Shown here in pieces: positions 46,424-57,930 of a DNA stretch of 64,000 nt; the stretch's first letter is position 1; every line of letters starts with the position of its first letter. The stretch is from the NCBI GenBank assembly GCA_037576195.1, contig CM075103.1, positions 38,639,250 to 38,703,249 on the forward strand, in the 5' to 3' direction. Position numbers and translations under genes: made by a program. The notes below the pieces were generated by a model. That model made no database searches and was not told where the DNA came from. It was given only the letters and a program-made list of their open reading frames with translations. The stretch comes from Phytoseiulus persimilis. Its lineage: Eukaryota; Arthropoda; Arachnida; Mesostigmata; Phytoseiidae.

Positions 46424-46850
46424 TGAAGAGTCTCACCGAATTTTTAATAAAATTAAGGACGATTCCATTTCTATGCATTGATCGCGTATTTCTTCTGCCC
46501 GACTTCTCATGAGGAGGAACCGAGGCGATGGAACACTGAGAACGAAAAATCCTAAAGCCCTTCAGTCAGGAAGGTTCCAATGGCATCATTGGAGAGTACC
46601 TCCACGGACTGCCAGGCATGATTCTTCTTTTTCTCGCGGAGAGTGCCTCGCCCTCGATTGTTATACTAACTGAACGAAGATCCCCAAAGTTGGCTGCCTG
46701 GAGTTTTCAGCCTCGAGTCAGATCATGAAGCCAGGATGGGCCCACAGCCTTTAGTATTCAACATCTGGATAATATTGTGTTGAGGTTCGCCCAAGAATGA
46801 GAATTGCTGTCATCGAGAGAAGACACGTTCTCCCCTCTGGAGCCTGTTCC
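46424..46850 (+). repeat. Variant 3' flank with 952-bp core (second occurrence)
   Basis: Close to 16906-17340, with the same CATTGATCGCG and GAGGAGGAACCGAGG variants that distinguish it from the usual flank. It leads into the diverged block. Confidence 0.75.
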
Positions 46851-46904
46851 CGCTCCGCCGGGCACTGGAGTGAGATGAGTTCAATGCTCAATATATGTTA
46901 AGAG

Positions 46905-48183
46905 TTCGTGTTGATTTTGTGTCGTAGATATTTTCACCGTCTACAAAAGGAGGTGAAGTTGAGCTCCCTAACCTCGGAGCTCGGGATTCGCAACCAGGTT
47001 TGGTGCAGCGACCAAATGAATCTACAAAGCCAGCTTGGCAGGTCTTTCTATCATATCAAACGCTCCTCATCGTTGGGAACTTCCTCCTCTTCGGGAACTG
47101 ATCCACATTTGAAACGTGTGCTTCCCTTCCCCATCCATGGGACCAAAGTCAGCATCATACAGACTCTGGGAGCTCATCCATTCCCTGAGGACGTGTTTGA
47201 TGTCGGTGATCAATCGAGCTCTGTATCGTAATCAATGTGGGAATCCCTGAGGATGCCATGATCCAAGCAGAAACAGGCATCGCAGTGAGTGCAACCGGTG
47301 AACGCTGAATCTTCACTCTTTCAAAAGTCGCTTATTAGGGACTCGTACAGAGGAGCGCGAACATTTTTTGAGGAGAACTTCCCGGAGGCCTTGGACGGTT
47401 CAAATTCGAATCGCGAGCTGTGGGAGTCTAGAGTCGCGGTATCCTGTAACGCGGTCAGCCCTCGGCGGAACCGCAGACAAAGGGGGAGCCTCGAACATAT
47501 TGGGGAGCTGGAAACTGAAAATTCGGTTTTAAAAACATGTCCGATATTTCCTTCCCTGCGATAACTCTTCTGAATTTTGGCGTTTATGAGTATTTCCACG
47601 TTCACGGCAGGACCTGAAGAGAAACCACATCTTTCATGTACTTTCTTCCGATGATGGGGAAGCCCTCTATGAAAGTTGACACGAAAGCAGAAAAGTCTCC
47701 TGATATTCTTTGTGGCTCTTCATTCTGTGGCTCCATAATGCGAAACTCACATTCGTTCGCCTTTTTGACTCATTCTCTTAAATCCTCAAAAATAGCGATT
47801 TCCGATACCTCACCCGATTCCCTCATGGGATGTGTTTCCTGAAAAGTCCGTTGTGAGGTGTGCTGAGGAGCGGGAGCCGAGTTCCCCCGTAACGGAATCG
47901 CTTTTCCAACGAGCCTCCCCTGGCTTAGCCCTTGCGTTAAGCTCCCACTCAAGATAATATGTTTGAAAGAACTCCGAAACTCTTCAGAACCACAGTCATC
48001 TAAGACATTTGAAACGTGGATGTTGCCATCAATCCTTCTCGCGGCGAAATTTCGTCCGACTTTCTCGAGTATTGTTCCGCTCATTTCGAACGATATGGCT
48101 CATCCGTGGATTGCGGCGTTGATTTAAGAGGAATATCTAGAGCATCGAGAAGATTCGCTCGTGAGACTGGCTTGCTCCCGGTT
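46905..48183 (+). repeat. Diverged copy of the unit 3' region (possible ancestral form)
   Basis: Differs from the other copies at many sites. It keeps an uninterrupted 107-codon frame at 46908-47231 (start RRYFHRLQKEVKLSS) where the others have several stops. It contains 231 bp (47206-47436) missing elsewhere, bounded by a GTCG repeat. Within that, near 47234-47284, a stretch reads VINVGIPEDAMIQAETGIA and is followed by GTGAGT, a strong splice-donor match. A further ~105 bp (about 48040-48145) absent from the common copies is also present. It lacks ~390 bp around 47990-48010 that the others have. It could be the remains of the parental gene, but no family is recognised. Confidence 0.5.
47770..48084 (-). 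other. 104-codon minus-strand frame, conserved in both diverged blocks
   Basis: Starts at a true ATG (MSGTILEKVGRNF) and ends EDLRE. A second copy at 49394-49708 differs at four residues, all of them amino-acid changing. In the common units the frame is cut or altered. It runs opposite to the LRR strand and may be a chance shadow. Confidence 0.15.
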
Positions 48184-48185
48184 TC

Positions 48186-48391
48186 ATGCGAACCTTGACG
48201 ACGCTCGAGGAGGTTCACTTCGACCGCGATCAGGACAACGCGGGCGACGGAGAAGAGGCACCCATTTTTGAAGAAAACGATTCATGTTTGGGGGAGAAGA
48301 TGCTCCCATCTTCGACGAGGTCGAAGTTGTCGACGAGGGCGGTGAAGTCGACCAGGATGTGGGCATCGAAGAGGGATATGACTCTGGCTGA
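48186..48391 (+). pseudogene. LRR-like module end with class II tail, fused to diverged block
   Basis: The first ~230 bp of the module are missing: the diverged block (CTCCCGGTTTC) is joined at ~48184 to ATGCGAACCTTGACG. A shorter class II tail follows (DEVEVVDEGGEVD), ending GYDSG with TGA at 48389, out of frame with the LRR remnant. Confidence 0.5.
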
Positions 48392-48587
48392 GATCCCCTG
48401 CCGTCGGTCCCTTCCCTCTGATACATTCCCGGGAGCTCGTCCATTCTAGTTCTTGGGAGGGGAATCGGTAGCCCGCTCTTGTTCCTCTTCGATCGGCGGT
48501 TTGTTTTGTGGTCCAGGTTGGATATGAGCTCGATCAGCTTAGGTAGAAAGCTTAGGTAGCTAATGTAGACGTACAAGTAGCCATAAG

Positions 48588-49013
48588 ATGAAGAGTCTCA
48601 CCGAATTTTCGATAAAATTAAGGACGATTCCATTTCTATGCATTGATCGCGTATTTCTTCTGCCCGACTTCTCATGAGAAGGAACCGAGGCGATGGAACA
48701 CTGAGAACGAAAAATCCTAAAGCCCTTCAGTCAGGAAGGTTCCAATGGCATCATTGGAGAGTACCTCCACGGACTGCCAGGCATGATTCTTCTTTTTCTC
48801 GCGGAGAGTGCCTCGCCCTCGATTGTTATACTAACTGAACGAAGATCCTCAAAGTTGGCTGCCTGAAGTTTTCAGCCTCGAGTCAGATCATGAAGCCAGG
48901 ATGGGCCCACAGTCTTTAGTATTCAACATCTGGATAATATTGTGTTGAGGTTCGGCCAAGAATGAGAATTGCTGTCATCGAGAGAAGACACGTTCTCCCC
49001 TCTGGAGCCATCA
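48588..49013 (+). repeat. Variant 3' flank with 952-bp core (third occurrence), short form
   Basis: As at 46424, but it ends in the GGAGCC/ATCATACAG junction typical of the 952-bp repeats. It is one short-form copy outside the two arrays. Confidence 0.75.
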
Positions 49014-49318
49014 TACAGACTCTGGGAGCTCATCCATACCCTGAGGACGTGTTTGATGTCGAGATACCTGCAACGCGATCCGCCCGTGGCGGAGCCGGAG
49101 GGTGGAAGAAACTCGAAAAAATATTAAAGAACTTCAAACTTAAAATTTGGTCCGAAAAACATGTCCGATATCTCCTTCCCTGTGATAATTCATCTGAATT
49201 TTGGCGTTCATGAGTATTTCCACGTTCACGACAGGAACTGAAGAGAAACCTCATCCTCCATCTACTCTCTTTCGATGATGGGGAAGCCCTCGATGAAAGT
49301 TGAGACGAAAGCAGAAAA

Positions 49319-49812
49319 GTCTCCTGATATTCTTTGTGGCTCTTCATTCTGTGGCTCCATAATGCGAAACTCACATTCGTTCGCCTTTTTGACTCATTCT
49401 CTTAAATCCTCAAAAATAGCGGTTTCCGATGCCTCACCCGATTCCCTCATGGGATGTGTTTCCTGAAAAGTCCGTTGTGAGGTGTGCTGAGGAGCGGGAG
49501 CCGAGTTCCCCCGTAACGGAATCGCTCTTCCAACGAGCCTCCCCTGGCTTAGCCCTTGCGTTAAGCTCCCACTCAAGATAATATGTTTGAAAGAACTCCG
49601 AAACTCTTCAGAACCACAGTCATCTAAGACATTTGAAACGTGGATGTTGCCATCAATCCTTCTCGAGGCAAAATTTCGTCCGACTTTCTCGAGTATTGTT
49701 CCGCTCATTTCGAACGATATGGCTCATCCGTGGATTGCGGCGTTGATTTAAGAGGAATATCTAGAGCATCGAGAAGATTCGCTCGTGAGACTGGCTTGCT
49801 CCCGGTTTCACG
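49319..49812 (+). repeat. Second diverged block
   Basis: Matches 47690-48180 closely, including CACATTCGTTCGCC and the extra ~105 bp (about 49657-49770). It passes smoothly into the common sequence at CACGTCGTCTCGAG, so the open frame continues. Confidence 0.6.
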
Positions 49813-50077
49813 TCGTCTCGAGAACTCGGATCGCAAAGATTTATCGTTCGATGCTCGCAGGCCGAGTTCCCAAACGAAACAAGAGGAACGAGCTCCTGAG
49901 AAGCGTCGGTGGGCCTGGATGGGCTTCGTACGTGCCCGTTTCGCTGGTTCTGGTTCGAGGATGATCCAGAATCACGAGTCGATCGCGGGGCAAATGAATC
50001 GCCTGTTGAGAGATATTCCGTTCGGTTGCGGATTTTCCGAGCAAGAGGCATTCGGAAAACTCGAGGAACCTCTGTGA
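49640..50077 (+). other. 145-codon open stretch, fullest version of the long block
   Basis: Begins at a GTG, not an ATG. It includes SSDFLEYCSAHFERYGSSVD, encoded by the extra bases of the diverged block, then the conserved ETGLLPVSRRLENSDRKD and ends GKLEEPL. It is the longest uninterrupted form of this frame. No family is recognised, and an overlapping ATG frame of 35 codons (MLPSILLAAKF) also exists. Confidence 0.25.
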
Positions 50078-50734
50078 AACGAGCCCGGGATTCGACGGTT
50101 CTTGCGTTGAACGACTCGGAATGCGGCAAAGAGCAAGGAGTTCGAGCTTCGATCAATGCGGTTTTGCGGGGATCACTCGGAATGCGCTCGTCAGCTTCGA
50201 TTTCTGCCGAGCACTTCTCGGAGGGCTCGTGCGAGCGGCATCCAAGAGTAATTGGATTCTGGAATCTTTGGGAGCCCCGTTGGGATTCGTAGCAGAATCG
50301 AGCGGGCCCGATGAATCTTTAGCTCATTTTTTACTGTGGTGAGATGTCTGATATTGTAGTGTAATCGTTCGTTCTGGTGAAATCATATCAGATCGACATG
50401 CCGCCTTCGCCCACAACGACTCCGCCGCTTCGACCGATCTTGATTAAACTCCCCCGACCCCCTCGCACTCTCACACTCAACGAGGAGAGTCTGAGCTCAA
50501 AACCCCGGACGGAGGCTGCACAGACTCATAGTCAGCTCGGACGAGTGATAAATCGACGTCGCCGATCGCCGCGTGCTCTACCAGCGGACATCAGCGGGGG
50601 GGTCCGCGAGTGAGTTTTAGAGTGCTCTGTGGAGGGCGATTCGCGCTTTGCACAGCGGCAAGGTCACGCATCGAATAGAGAGCAAACGCAATCGCCGACG
50701 ACATGGAAAACTGAGGCACTCCGAGAATCGGTAT

Positions 50735-51061
50735 ATGAAGTATCCCACCCAGAACCAACCCTCCTCAAGTGGAGCATCCAAGACAGACCAGTCGAGAAGC
50801 GCCCAAGCTGCAGAGAGGAGTGAGAGGGCGAAACTTGAGGCCCAGGCGTTGAACCTGTCGGGGTGTTCGACGCCTCCCCAGTGGATGATGGAGCTGATCC
50901 TGAAGTGCTCCGAGCTCAGGATCCTGGACGTGACCAACACGAAACTCACAGAAGAGGACGTGCGGGTCGTTATGCGAACCTTGACGACGCTCGAGGAGGT
51001 TCACTTCGACCGCGATCAGGACAACGCGGGCGACGAAGAGGATGCTTCGATGTTCCATTGA
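50735..51061 (+). CDS. LRR-like module 12a
   Basis: Intact cassette (ALNL, ELRI, NTK, MFH) with AAERSERAK in place of AAERRKRAK. Confidence 0.4.
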   Translation: MKYPTQNQPSSSGASKTDQSRSAQAAERSERAKLEAQALNLSGCSTPPQWMMELILKCSELRILDVTNTKLTEEDVRVVMRTLTTLEEVHFDRDQDNAGDEEDASMFH

Positions 51062-51081
51062 GGCACTCTGAGGATCGGAAT

Positions 51082-51408
51082 ATGAACTATCCCACCCAGA
51101 ACCAACTCTCCTCAAGTGGAGCATCCAAGGCAGACCAGTCGAGAAGCGCCCAAGCTGCAGAGAGGCGTGAGAGGGCGAAACTTGAGGCCCAAGGGTTGAA
51201 GCTGTCGGGGTGTTCGACGCCTCCCCAGTGGATGATGGAGCTGATCCTGAAGTGCTCCGAGCTCAGGATTCTGGACGTGACTAACAGGGAACTCACAGAA
51301 GAGGACGTGCGGGTCGTTATGCGAATCTTGACGACGCTCGAGGAGGTTCACTTCGACCGCGATCAGGACAACGCGGGCGACGAAGAGGATGCTTCGATGT
51401 TCCATTGA
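51082..51408 (+). CDS. LRR-like module 12b
   Basis: Intact cassette starting MNYPTQNQLSSSG, with unique NREL in place of NRKL and MRILTT in place of MRTLTT. Confidence 0.4.
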   Translation: MNYPTQNQLSSSGASKADQSRSAQAAERRERAKLEAQGLKLSGCSTPPQWMMELILKCSELRILDVTNRELTEEDVRVVMRILTTLEEVHFDRDQDNAGDEEDASMFH

Positions 51409-51428
51409 GGCACTTTGAGGATCGGATT

Positions 51429-51797
51429 ATGAACTATCCCACCCAGAACCAACTCTCCTCAAGTGGAGCATCCAAGGCAGACCAGTCGAGAAGCGCCCAA
51501 GCTGCAGAGAGGCGTGAGAGGGCGAAACTTGAGGCCCAAGGGTTGAAGCTGTCGGGGTGTTCGACGCCTCCCCAGTGGATGATGGAGCTGATCCTGAAGT
51601 GCTCCGAGCTCAGGATTCTGGACGTGACTAACAGGGAACTCACAGAAGAGGACGTGCGGGTCGTTATGCGAACCTTGACGACGCTCGAGGAGGTTCACTT
51701 CGACCGCGATCAGGACAACGCGGGCGACGAGGAGGATGCTCCGATGTTCGACGGGGACGAAAGAGTCGACGACGAAGATGGATATTACTCTGGGTGA
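51429..51797 (+). CDS. LRR-like module 12c, class I tail
   Basis: Intact cassette sharing QNQLSSSG and NREL with 12b, evidence of a recent local duplication. Acidic tail to GYYSG. Confidence 0.42.
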   Translation: MNYPTQNQLSSSGASKADQSRSAQAAERRERAKLEAQGLKLSGCSTPPQWMMELILKCSELRILDVTNRELTEEDVRVVMRTLTTLEEVHFDRDQDNAGDEEDAPMFDGDERVDDEDGYYSG

Positions 51798-54084
51798 AAT
51801 CCCCTACCGTCGCCCACGTCTCTCTGGTACATTCCAGGGAGCTCGTCAGTCGTCCGGGTTGAAGATGAAGTTGGTCAGCTTAGGTAGCTTAGGTAGACGT
51901 TCGTGTAGCCGAAAGATGACGAGTCTCACAGGATTTCAATAAAATTAAGAACGATTCCATTCCCATACTATGTTTGCAATTTTCTTCAGCCCGACTTCTC
52001 AACAGAAGGTACCGAGCCATGGTATACGGTGAACGCAAAATCCCGATGCCCTTCAGTCAGGAAGGTTCCAAAAGCATCACTGAAAAGCTCTCATCGAGAA
52101 GAAGCACGTTCTCCCCTCTGGAGCCTGTTCCCGCTCCGCCGGACACTGGAGTGAGATGAGTTCAATGCTCAATATATGTTAAGAGTTCGTGTTGATGTCG
52201 CTCCCTAGATATTTACACGGTAAAGGAAGAGGTGAGGTTGAGCTATCGAACTTCGGACTTCAAGAGCAGGTTCACCACAGCGACCAAATGAGTGAACAAG
52301 GGTGAAAATGAGTGAACATGTCAATAGTTCCTCACCGTGGGGAACTCTCTCCCCTTCGAAAACTCATCCACATTTGAAGCGTGTACTTCCCTTCCCCATC
52401 CATGGGACCAAAGTCAGCATCATACAGACTCTGGGAGCTCATCCATTCCCTGAGGACGTGTTTGATGTCGAGATATCTGCAACGCGATCAGCCCGTGGCG
52501 GAGCCGGAGGGTGGAAGAAACTCGAAAAAATATTAAAGAACTTGAAACTTAAAATTTGGTCCGAAATACATGTCCGATATCTCCTTCCCTGTGATAATTC
52601 ATCTGAATTTTGGCGTTCATGAGTATTTCCACGTTCACGACAGGAACTGAAGAGAAACCTCATCCTCCATCTACTCTCTTTCGATGATAGGGAAGCCCTC
52701 GATGGAAGTTGACACGAAAGCAGAAAAGTCTCCTGATATCTTTTGTGGCTTTTCATTCTGTGGCTCCATAATGCGGAACTCACAGTAGTTCGCCTCTTTG
52801 ACTCATTCTCCCAAATCTGTTGACCACGGTCGAGATATTCCGCGGATGAATGAGGCACTCAACGAGTGAACTAAAAGCGGCTCGGATTCACAGAGCTCGT
52901 ACGACTCGAGGAATCGCTCGAAACTGCGTTCGGTAAACTTTTGAAACGAGCGACGCCAGGCTCAGCCTGCGATGTTCCGGATGTGAAAATTTTTGGTTCC
53001 TCGAAAATAGCGGTTTCCGATACCTCACCCGATTCCCTCATGGGACGTGTTTCCTGGAAAGTCCGTTGTGGGGTGTGCTGAGGAGCGGGAGCCAAGTTCC
53101 CCCGTAACAAAATCGCTTTTCAAACGAGCCTCCCCTGGCTCCGTCCTTGCAATAAGCTCCCGCTCAACGACGAGATTATCTGTGGGGAAGAATCCGGGAA
53201 CCCTTCAGAACCACAATCAGCTAAGATACGTGAAAACTACGTATCGGCACCACAAGTCTCGCTGAGAAATTCTCAGTGATCTTTCTTCTGCTGAAATGGA
53301 AATGAGCATATAGTTGGGTCTCCAATTCAGGTGGAGTCCTTGTTTATGAAACGCACTCAGTTCAGGTTTGAGCCTCCTGCAGTAAGGTTGCCGACATGAC
53401 TCTCGTTGGGATGAAATAAGAGAGCTTTCAATTTGCGGGGGAGCCTCGCCTGCAGAATATAAGGACTTCGGTTTTACGCTGCGAGCAGATGCAGTTTATC
53501 CTCCTAAACCATGAATTACGTGCTCCTCGAGTCAACTGGCTGATTGAATCGTACATCGAGACTTCTGTGGGTTGAGGGGAAGTCAGAGACATTTCACGTG
53601 AGGAGTTTCTCTCAGGAGTCAACGTGGATGTTGTCATCAATACTTGTGAGAGCTTCGCTTGTGAGACTGGTTTGCTCCCGGTTGCACGTCGTCTCGAGAA
53701 CTCGGATCGCAAAGATTTATCGTTCGATGCTCGCAGACCGAGTTCCCAAACGATACCAGAGGAACGAGCTCTTGAGAAGCGTCGGGTGGGCCTGGATGGG
53801 CTTCGTACGTTGCGTTGAACGACTCGGAATGCGGCGAAGAGCGAAGAGTTCGAACTTTGTTCAATGCGGTTTTGCGAGGATCACTCGGAATGCGCTCGTC
53901 AGCTTCGATTTCTGCCGAGCACTTCTGGGAGGGCTCGTGCGAGCGGCATCCAAGAGTAATTGGATTCTGGAATCTTTGGGAGCCCTGTTGGGATTCGTAG
54001 CAGAATCGAGCGGGCCCGATGAATCTTTAGCTCATTTTTTACTGTGGTGAGATGTCTGATATTGTAGTGTAATCGTTCGTTCTG

Positions 54085-57000
54085 GTGAAATCATATCAGA
54101 TCGACATGCCGCCTTCGCCCACAACGAATCCGCCGCTTCGACCGATCTTGATTAAACTCCCCCGACCCCCTCGCACTCTCACACTCAACGAGGAGAGTCT
54201 GAGCTTAAAACCCCGGACGGAGGCTGCACAGACTCATAGTCAGCTCGGACGAGTGATAAATCGACGTCGCCGATCGCCGCGTGCTCTACCAGCGGACATC
54301 AGCGGAGGGGTCCGCGAGTGAGTTTGAGAGTGCTCGGTGGAGGGCGATTCGCGCTTTGCACAGCGGCAAGGTCACGCATCGAATAGAGAGCAAACGCAAT
54401 CGCCGACGACACCGAAAACTGAGGCACTCCGAGAATCGGTATATGAAGTATCCCACCCAGAACCAACCCTCCTCAAGTGGAGCATCCAAGGCAGACCAGT
54501 CGAGAAGCGCCCAAGCTGCAGAGAGGAGTGAGAGGGCGAAACTTGAGGCCCAAGGGTTGAAGCTGTCGGGGTGTTCGACGCCTCCCCAGTGGATGATGGA
54601 GCTGATCCTGAAGGGCTCCGAGCTCAGGAGCCTAGACGTGACCAACACGAAACTCACAGAAGAGGACGTGCGGGTCGTTATGCGAACCTTGACGACGCTC
54701 GAGGAGGTTCACTTCGACCGCGATCAGGACAACGCGGGCGACGAAGAAGAGGCACCCATTTTTGAGGAAAACGATGCATGTTTGAGGGAGAAGATGCTCC
54801 CATCTTCGACGAGGTCGAAGTTTTCGCCGAGAACGAAGTTGTCGACGAGGGCGGTGAAGTCGACCAGGATGTGGGCATCGAAGAGGGATATGACTCTGGC
54901 TGAGATCCCCTGCCGTCGGTCCCTTCCCTCTGATACATTCCCGGGAGCTCGTCCATTCTAGTTCTTGGGAGGGGAACCGGTAGCCCGCTCTTGTTCCTCT
55001 TCGATCGGCGGTTTGTTCTGTGGTCCAGGTTGGATATGAGCTTGATCAGCTTAGGTAGAAAGCTTAGGTAGCTAATGTAGACGTACAAGTAGCCGGAAGA
55101 TGACGAGTCTCACAGGATTTTCAATAAAATTAAGAACGATTCCATTCCCATACTATGTTTGCAATTTTCTTCAGCCCGACTTCTCAACAGAAGGTACCGA
55201 GCCATGGTATACGGTGAACGCAAAATCCCGATGCCCTTCAGTCAGGAAGGTTCCAAAAGCATCACTGAAAAGCTCTCATCGAGAAGAAGCACGTTCTCCC
55301 CTCTGGAGCCTGTTCCCGCTCCGCCGGGCACTGGAGTGAGATGAGTTCAGATATTTACACGGTAAAGGAAGAGGTGAGGTTGAGCTATCGAACTTCGGAC
55401 TTCAAGAGCAGGTTCACCACAGCGACCAAATGAGTGAACAAGGGTGAAAATGAGTCAACATATCGAAAGCTCCTCATCGTTGGGAACTCTCTCCCCTTCG
55501 AAAACTCATCCACATTTGAAGCGTGTACTTCCCTTCCCCATCCATGGGACCAAAGTCAGCATCATACAGACTTTGGGAGCTCATCCATTCCGTGAGGACG
55601 TGTTTGATGTCGAGATACCTGCAACGCGATCAGCCGGTGGCGGAGCCGGAGGGTGGAAGAAACTCGAAAAAATATTAAAGAACTTGAAACTTAAAATTTG
55701 GTCCGAAAAACATGTCCGATATCTCCTTCCCTGTGATAATTCATCCGAATTTTGGCGTTCATGAGTATTTCCACGTTCACGACAGGAACTGAAGAGAAAC
55801 CTCATCCTCCATGTACTCTCTTTCGATGATGGGGAAGCCCTCGATGAAAGTTGAGACGAAAGCAGGAAAGTCTCCTGAAATTTTTTGTGGCTTTTCATTC
55901 TGTGGCTCCATAATGCGGAACTCACAGTAGTTCGCCTCTTTGACTCATTCTCCCAAATCTGTTGACCACGGTCGAGATATTCCGCGGATGAATGAGGCGC
56001 TCAACGAGTGAACTAAAAGCGGCTCGGATTCACAGAGCTCGTACGACTCGAGGAATCGCTCGAAACTGCGTTCGGTAAACTTTTGAAACGAGCGACGCCA
56101 GGCTCAGCCTGCGATGTTCCGGATGTGAAAATTTTTGGTTCCTCGAAAATAGCGGTTTCCGATACCTCACCCGATTCCCTCATGGGACGTGTTTCCTGGA
56201 AAGTCCGTTGTGAGGTGTGCTGAGGAGCGGGAGCCAAGTTCCCCCGTAACAAAATCGCTTTTCCAACGAGCCTCCCCTGGCTCCGCCCTTGCAATAAGCT
56301 CCCGCTCAACGACGAGATTATCTGTGGGGAAGAATCCGGGAACCCTTCAGAACCACAATCAGCTAAGATACGTGAAAACTACGTATCGGCGCCACAAGTC
56401 TCGCTGAGAAATTCTCAGTGATCGTTCTTCTGCTGAAATGGAAATGAGCATATAGTTGGGTCTCCAATTCAGGTGGAGTCCTTGTTTATGAAACGCACCC
56501 AGTTCAGGTTTGAGCCTCCTGCAGTGAGGTTGCCGACATGACTCTCGTTAGATGAAATAAGAGAGCTTTCAATTTGCGGGGGAGCCTCGCCTGCAGAATA
56601 TAACGACTTCGGTTTTACGCTGCGAGCAGATGCAGTTTATCCTCCTGAAACATGAATTACGTGCTCCTCGAGTCAACTGGCTGATTGAATCGTACATCGA
56701 GACTTCTGTGGGTTGAGGGGAAGTCAGAGACATTTCACGTGAGGAGTTTCTCTCAGGAGTCAACGTGGATGTTGTCATCAATACTTGTGAGAGCTTCGCT
56801 TGTGAGACTGGCTTGCTCCCGGTTGCACGTCGTCTCGAGAACTCGGATCGCAAAGATTTATCGTTCGATGCTCGCAGACCGAGTTCCCAAACGATACCAG
56901 AGGAACGAGCCCTTGAGAAGCGTCGGGTGGGCCTGGATGGGCTTCGTACGTTGCGTTGAACGACTCGGAATGCGGCGAAGAGCGAAGAGTTCGAACTTTG

Positions 57001-57225
57001 TTCAATGCGGTTTTGCGGGGATCACTCGGAATGCGCTCGTCAGCTTCGATTTCTGCCGAGCACTTCTCGGAGGGCTCGTGCGAGCGGCATCCAAGAGTAA
57101 TTGGATTCTGGAATCTTTGGGAGCCCCGTTGGGATTCGTAGCAGAATCGAGCGGGCCCGATGAATCTTTAGCTCATTTTTCACTGTGGTGAGATGTCTGA
57201 TATTGTAGTGTAATCGTTCGTTCTG
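54085..57225 (+). repeat. Array unit 13 (3141 bp), simplest full unit
   Basis: One class II module and no internal expansion, so it is a useful reference for unit length. The region 55090-57200 holds only degenerate shared sequence; the longest plus frame there (56685-57191, 168 codons from a TTG) overlaps two other open frames and has no domain. Confidence 0.9.
54443..54903 (+). pseudogene. LRR-like module 13, class II tail in another frame
   Basis: The LRR frame has LKGSELRSLDV (Cys to Gly at the LKC motif). The acidic tail has GAC to GCC near 54830, replacing one Asp with Ala, and ends GYDSG at 54901-54903 in the alternate frame. Confidence 0.45.
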
Positions 57226-57583
57226 GTGAAATCATATCAGATCGACATGCCGCCTTCGCCCACAACGACTCCGCCGCTTCGACCGATCTTGATTAAACTC
57301 TCCCGACCCCCTCGCACTCTCACACTCAACGAGGAGAGTCTGAGCTTAAAACCCCGGACGGAGGCTGCACAGGCTCATAGTCAGCTCGGACGAGTGATAA
57401 ATCGACGTCGCCGATCGCCGCGTGCTCTACCAGCGGACATCAGTGGGGGGGTCCGCGAGTGAGTTTGAGAGTGCTCGGTGGAGGGCGATTCGCGCTTTGC
57501 ACAGCGGCAAGGTCACGCATCGAATAGAGAGCAAACGCAATCGCCGACGACATCGAAAACTGAGGCACTCCGAGAATCGGTAT

Positions 57584-57910
57584 ATGAAGTATCCCACCCA
57601 GAACCAACCCTCCTCAAGTGGAGCATCCAAGGCAGACCAGTCGAGAAGCGCCCAAGCTGCAGAGAGGCGTGAGAGGGCGAAACTCGAGGCCCAAGGGTTG
57701 AAGCTGTCGGGGTGTTCGACGCCTCCCCAGTGGATGATGGAGCTGATCCTGAAGTGCTCCGAGCTCAGGATCCTGGACGTGACCAACAGGAAACTCACAG
57801 AAGAGGACGTGCGGGTCGTTATGCGAACCTTGACGACGCTCGAGGAGGTTCACTTCGACCGCGATCAGGACAACGCGGGCGACGAAGAGGATGCTCCTAT
57901 GTTCCATTGA
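57584..57910 (+). CDS. LRR-like module 14a
   Basis: Intact cassette (GLKL, ELRI, NRK, EE) ending APMFH, where other short forms end ASMFH. Confidence 0.4.
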   Translation: MKYPTQNQPSSSGASKADQSRSAQAAERRERAKLEAQGLKLSGCSTPPQWMMELILKCSELRILDVTNRKLTEEDVRVVMRTLTTLEEVHFDRDQDNAGDEEDAPMFH

Positions 57911-57930
57911 GGCACTCTGAGGATCGGATT

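Larger units (their letters stand above)
45407..50376 (+). repeat. Array unit 11 (4970 bp), with diverged blocks
   Basis: A class II module, a variant flank, a diverged block (46905-48183), a second class II tail fused to it, another variant flank and a second diverged block (49319-49812), then the long form of the degenerate block. This is the most heterogeneous unit in the array. Confidence 0.85.
50377..54084 (+). repeat. Array unit 12 (3708 bp)
   Basis: Three LRR cassettes with a class I end. A G-to-T change (GAGTTTTAGAG near 50613) puts a stop in the frame leading into the first cassette, so that frame is open only from 50618. Confidence 0.9.

Noticed and set aside
47206-47436. Intron retained only in the diverged copy
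   Set aside because: Because of the shared GTCG at both ends, the boundary can slide, but no placement gives GT at the start together with AG at the end. A deletion between short repeats in the other units fits better.
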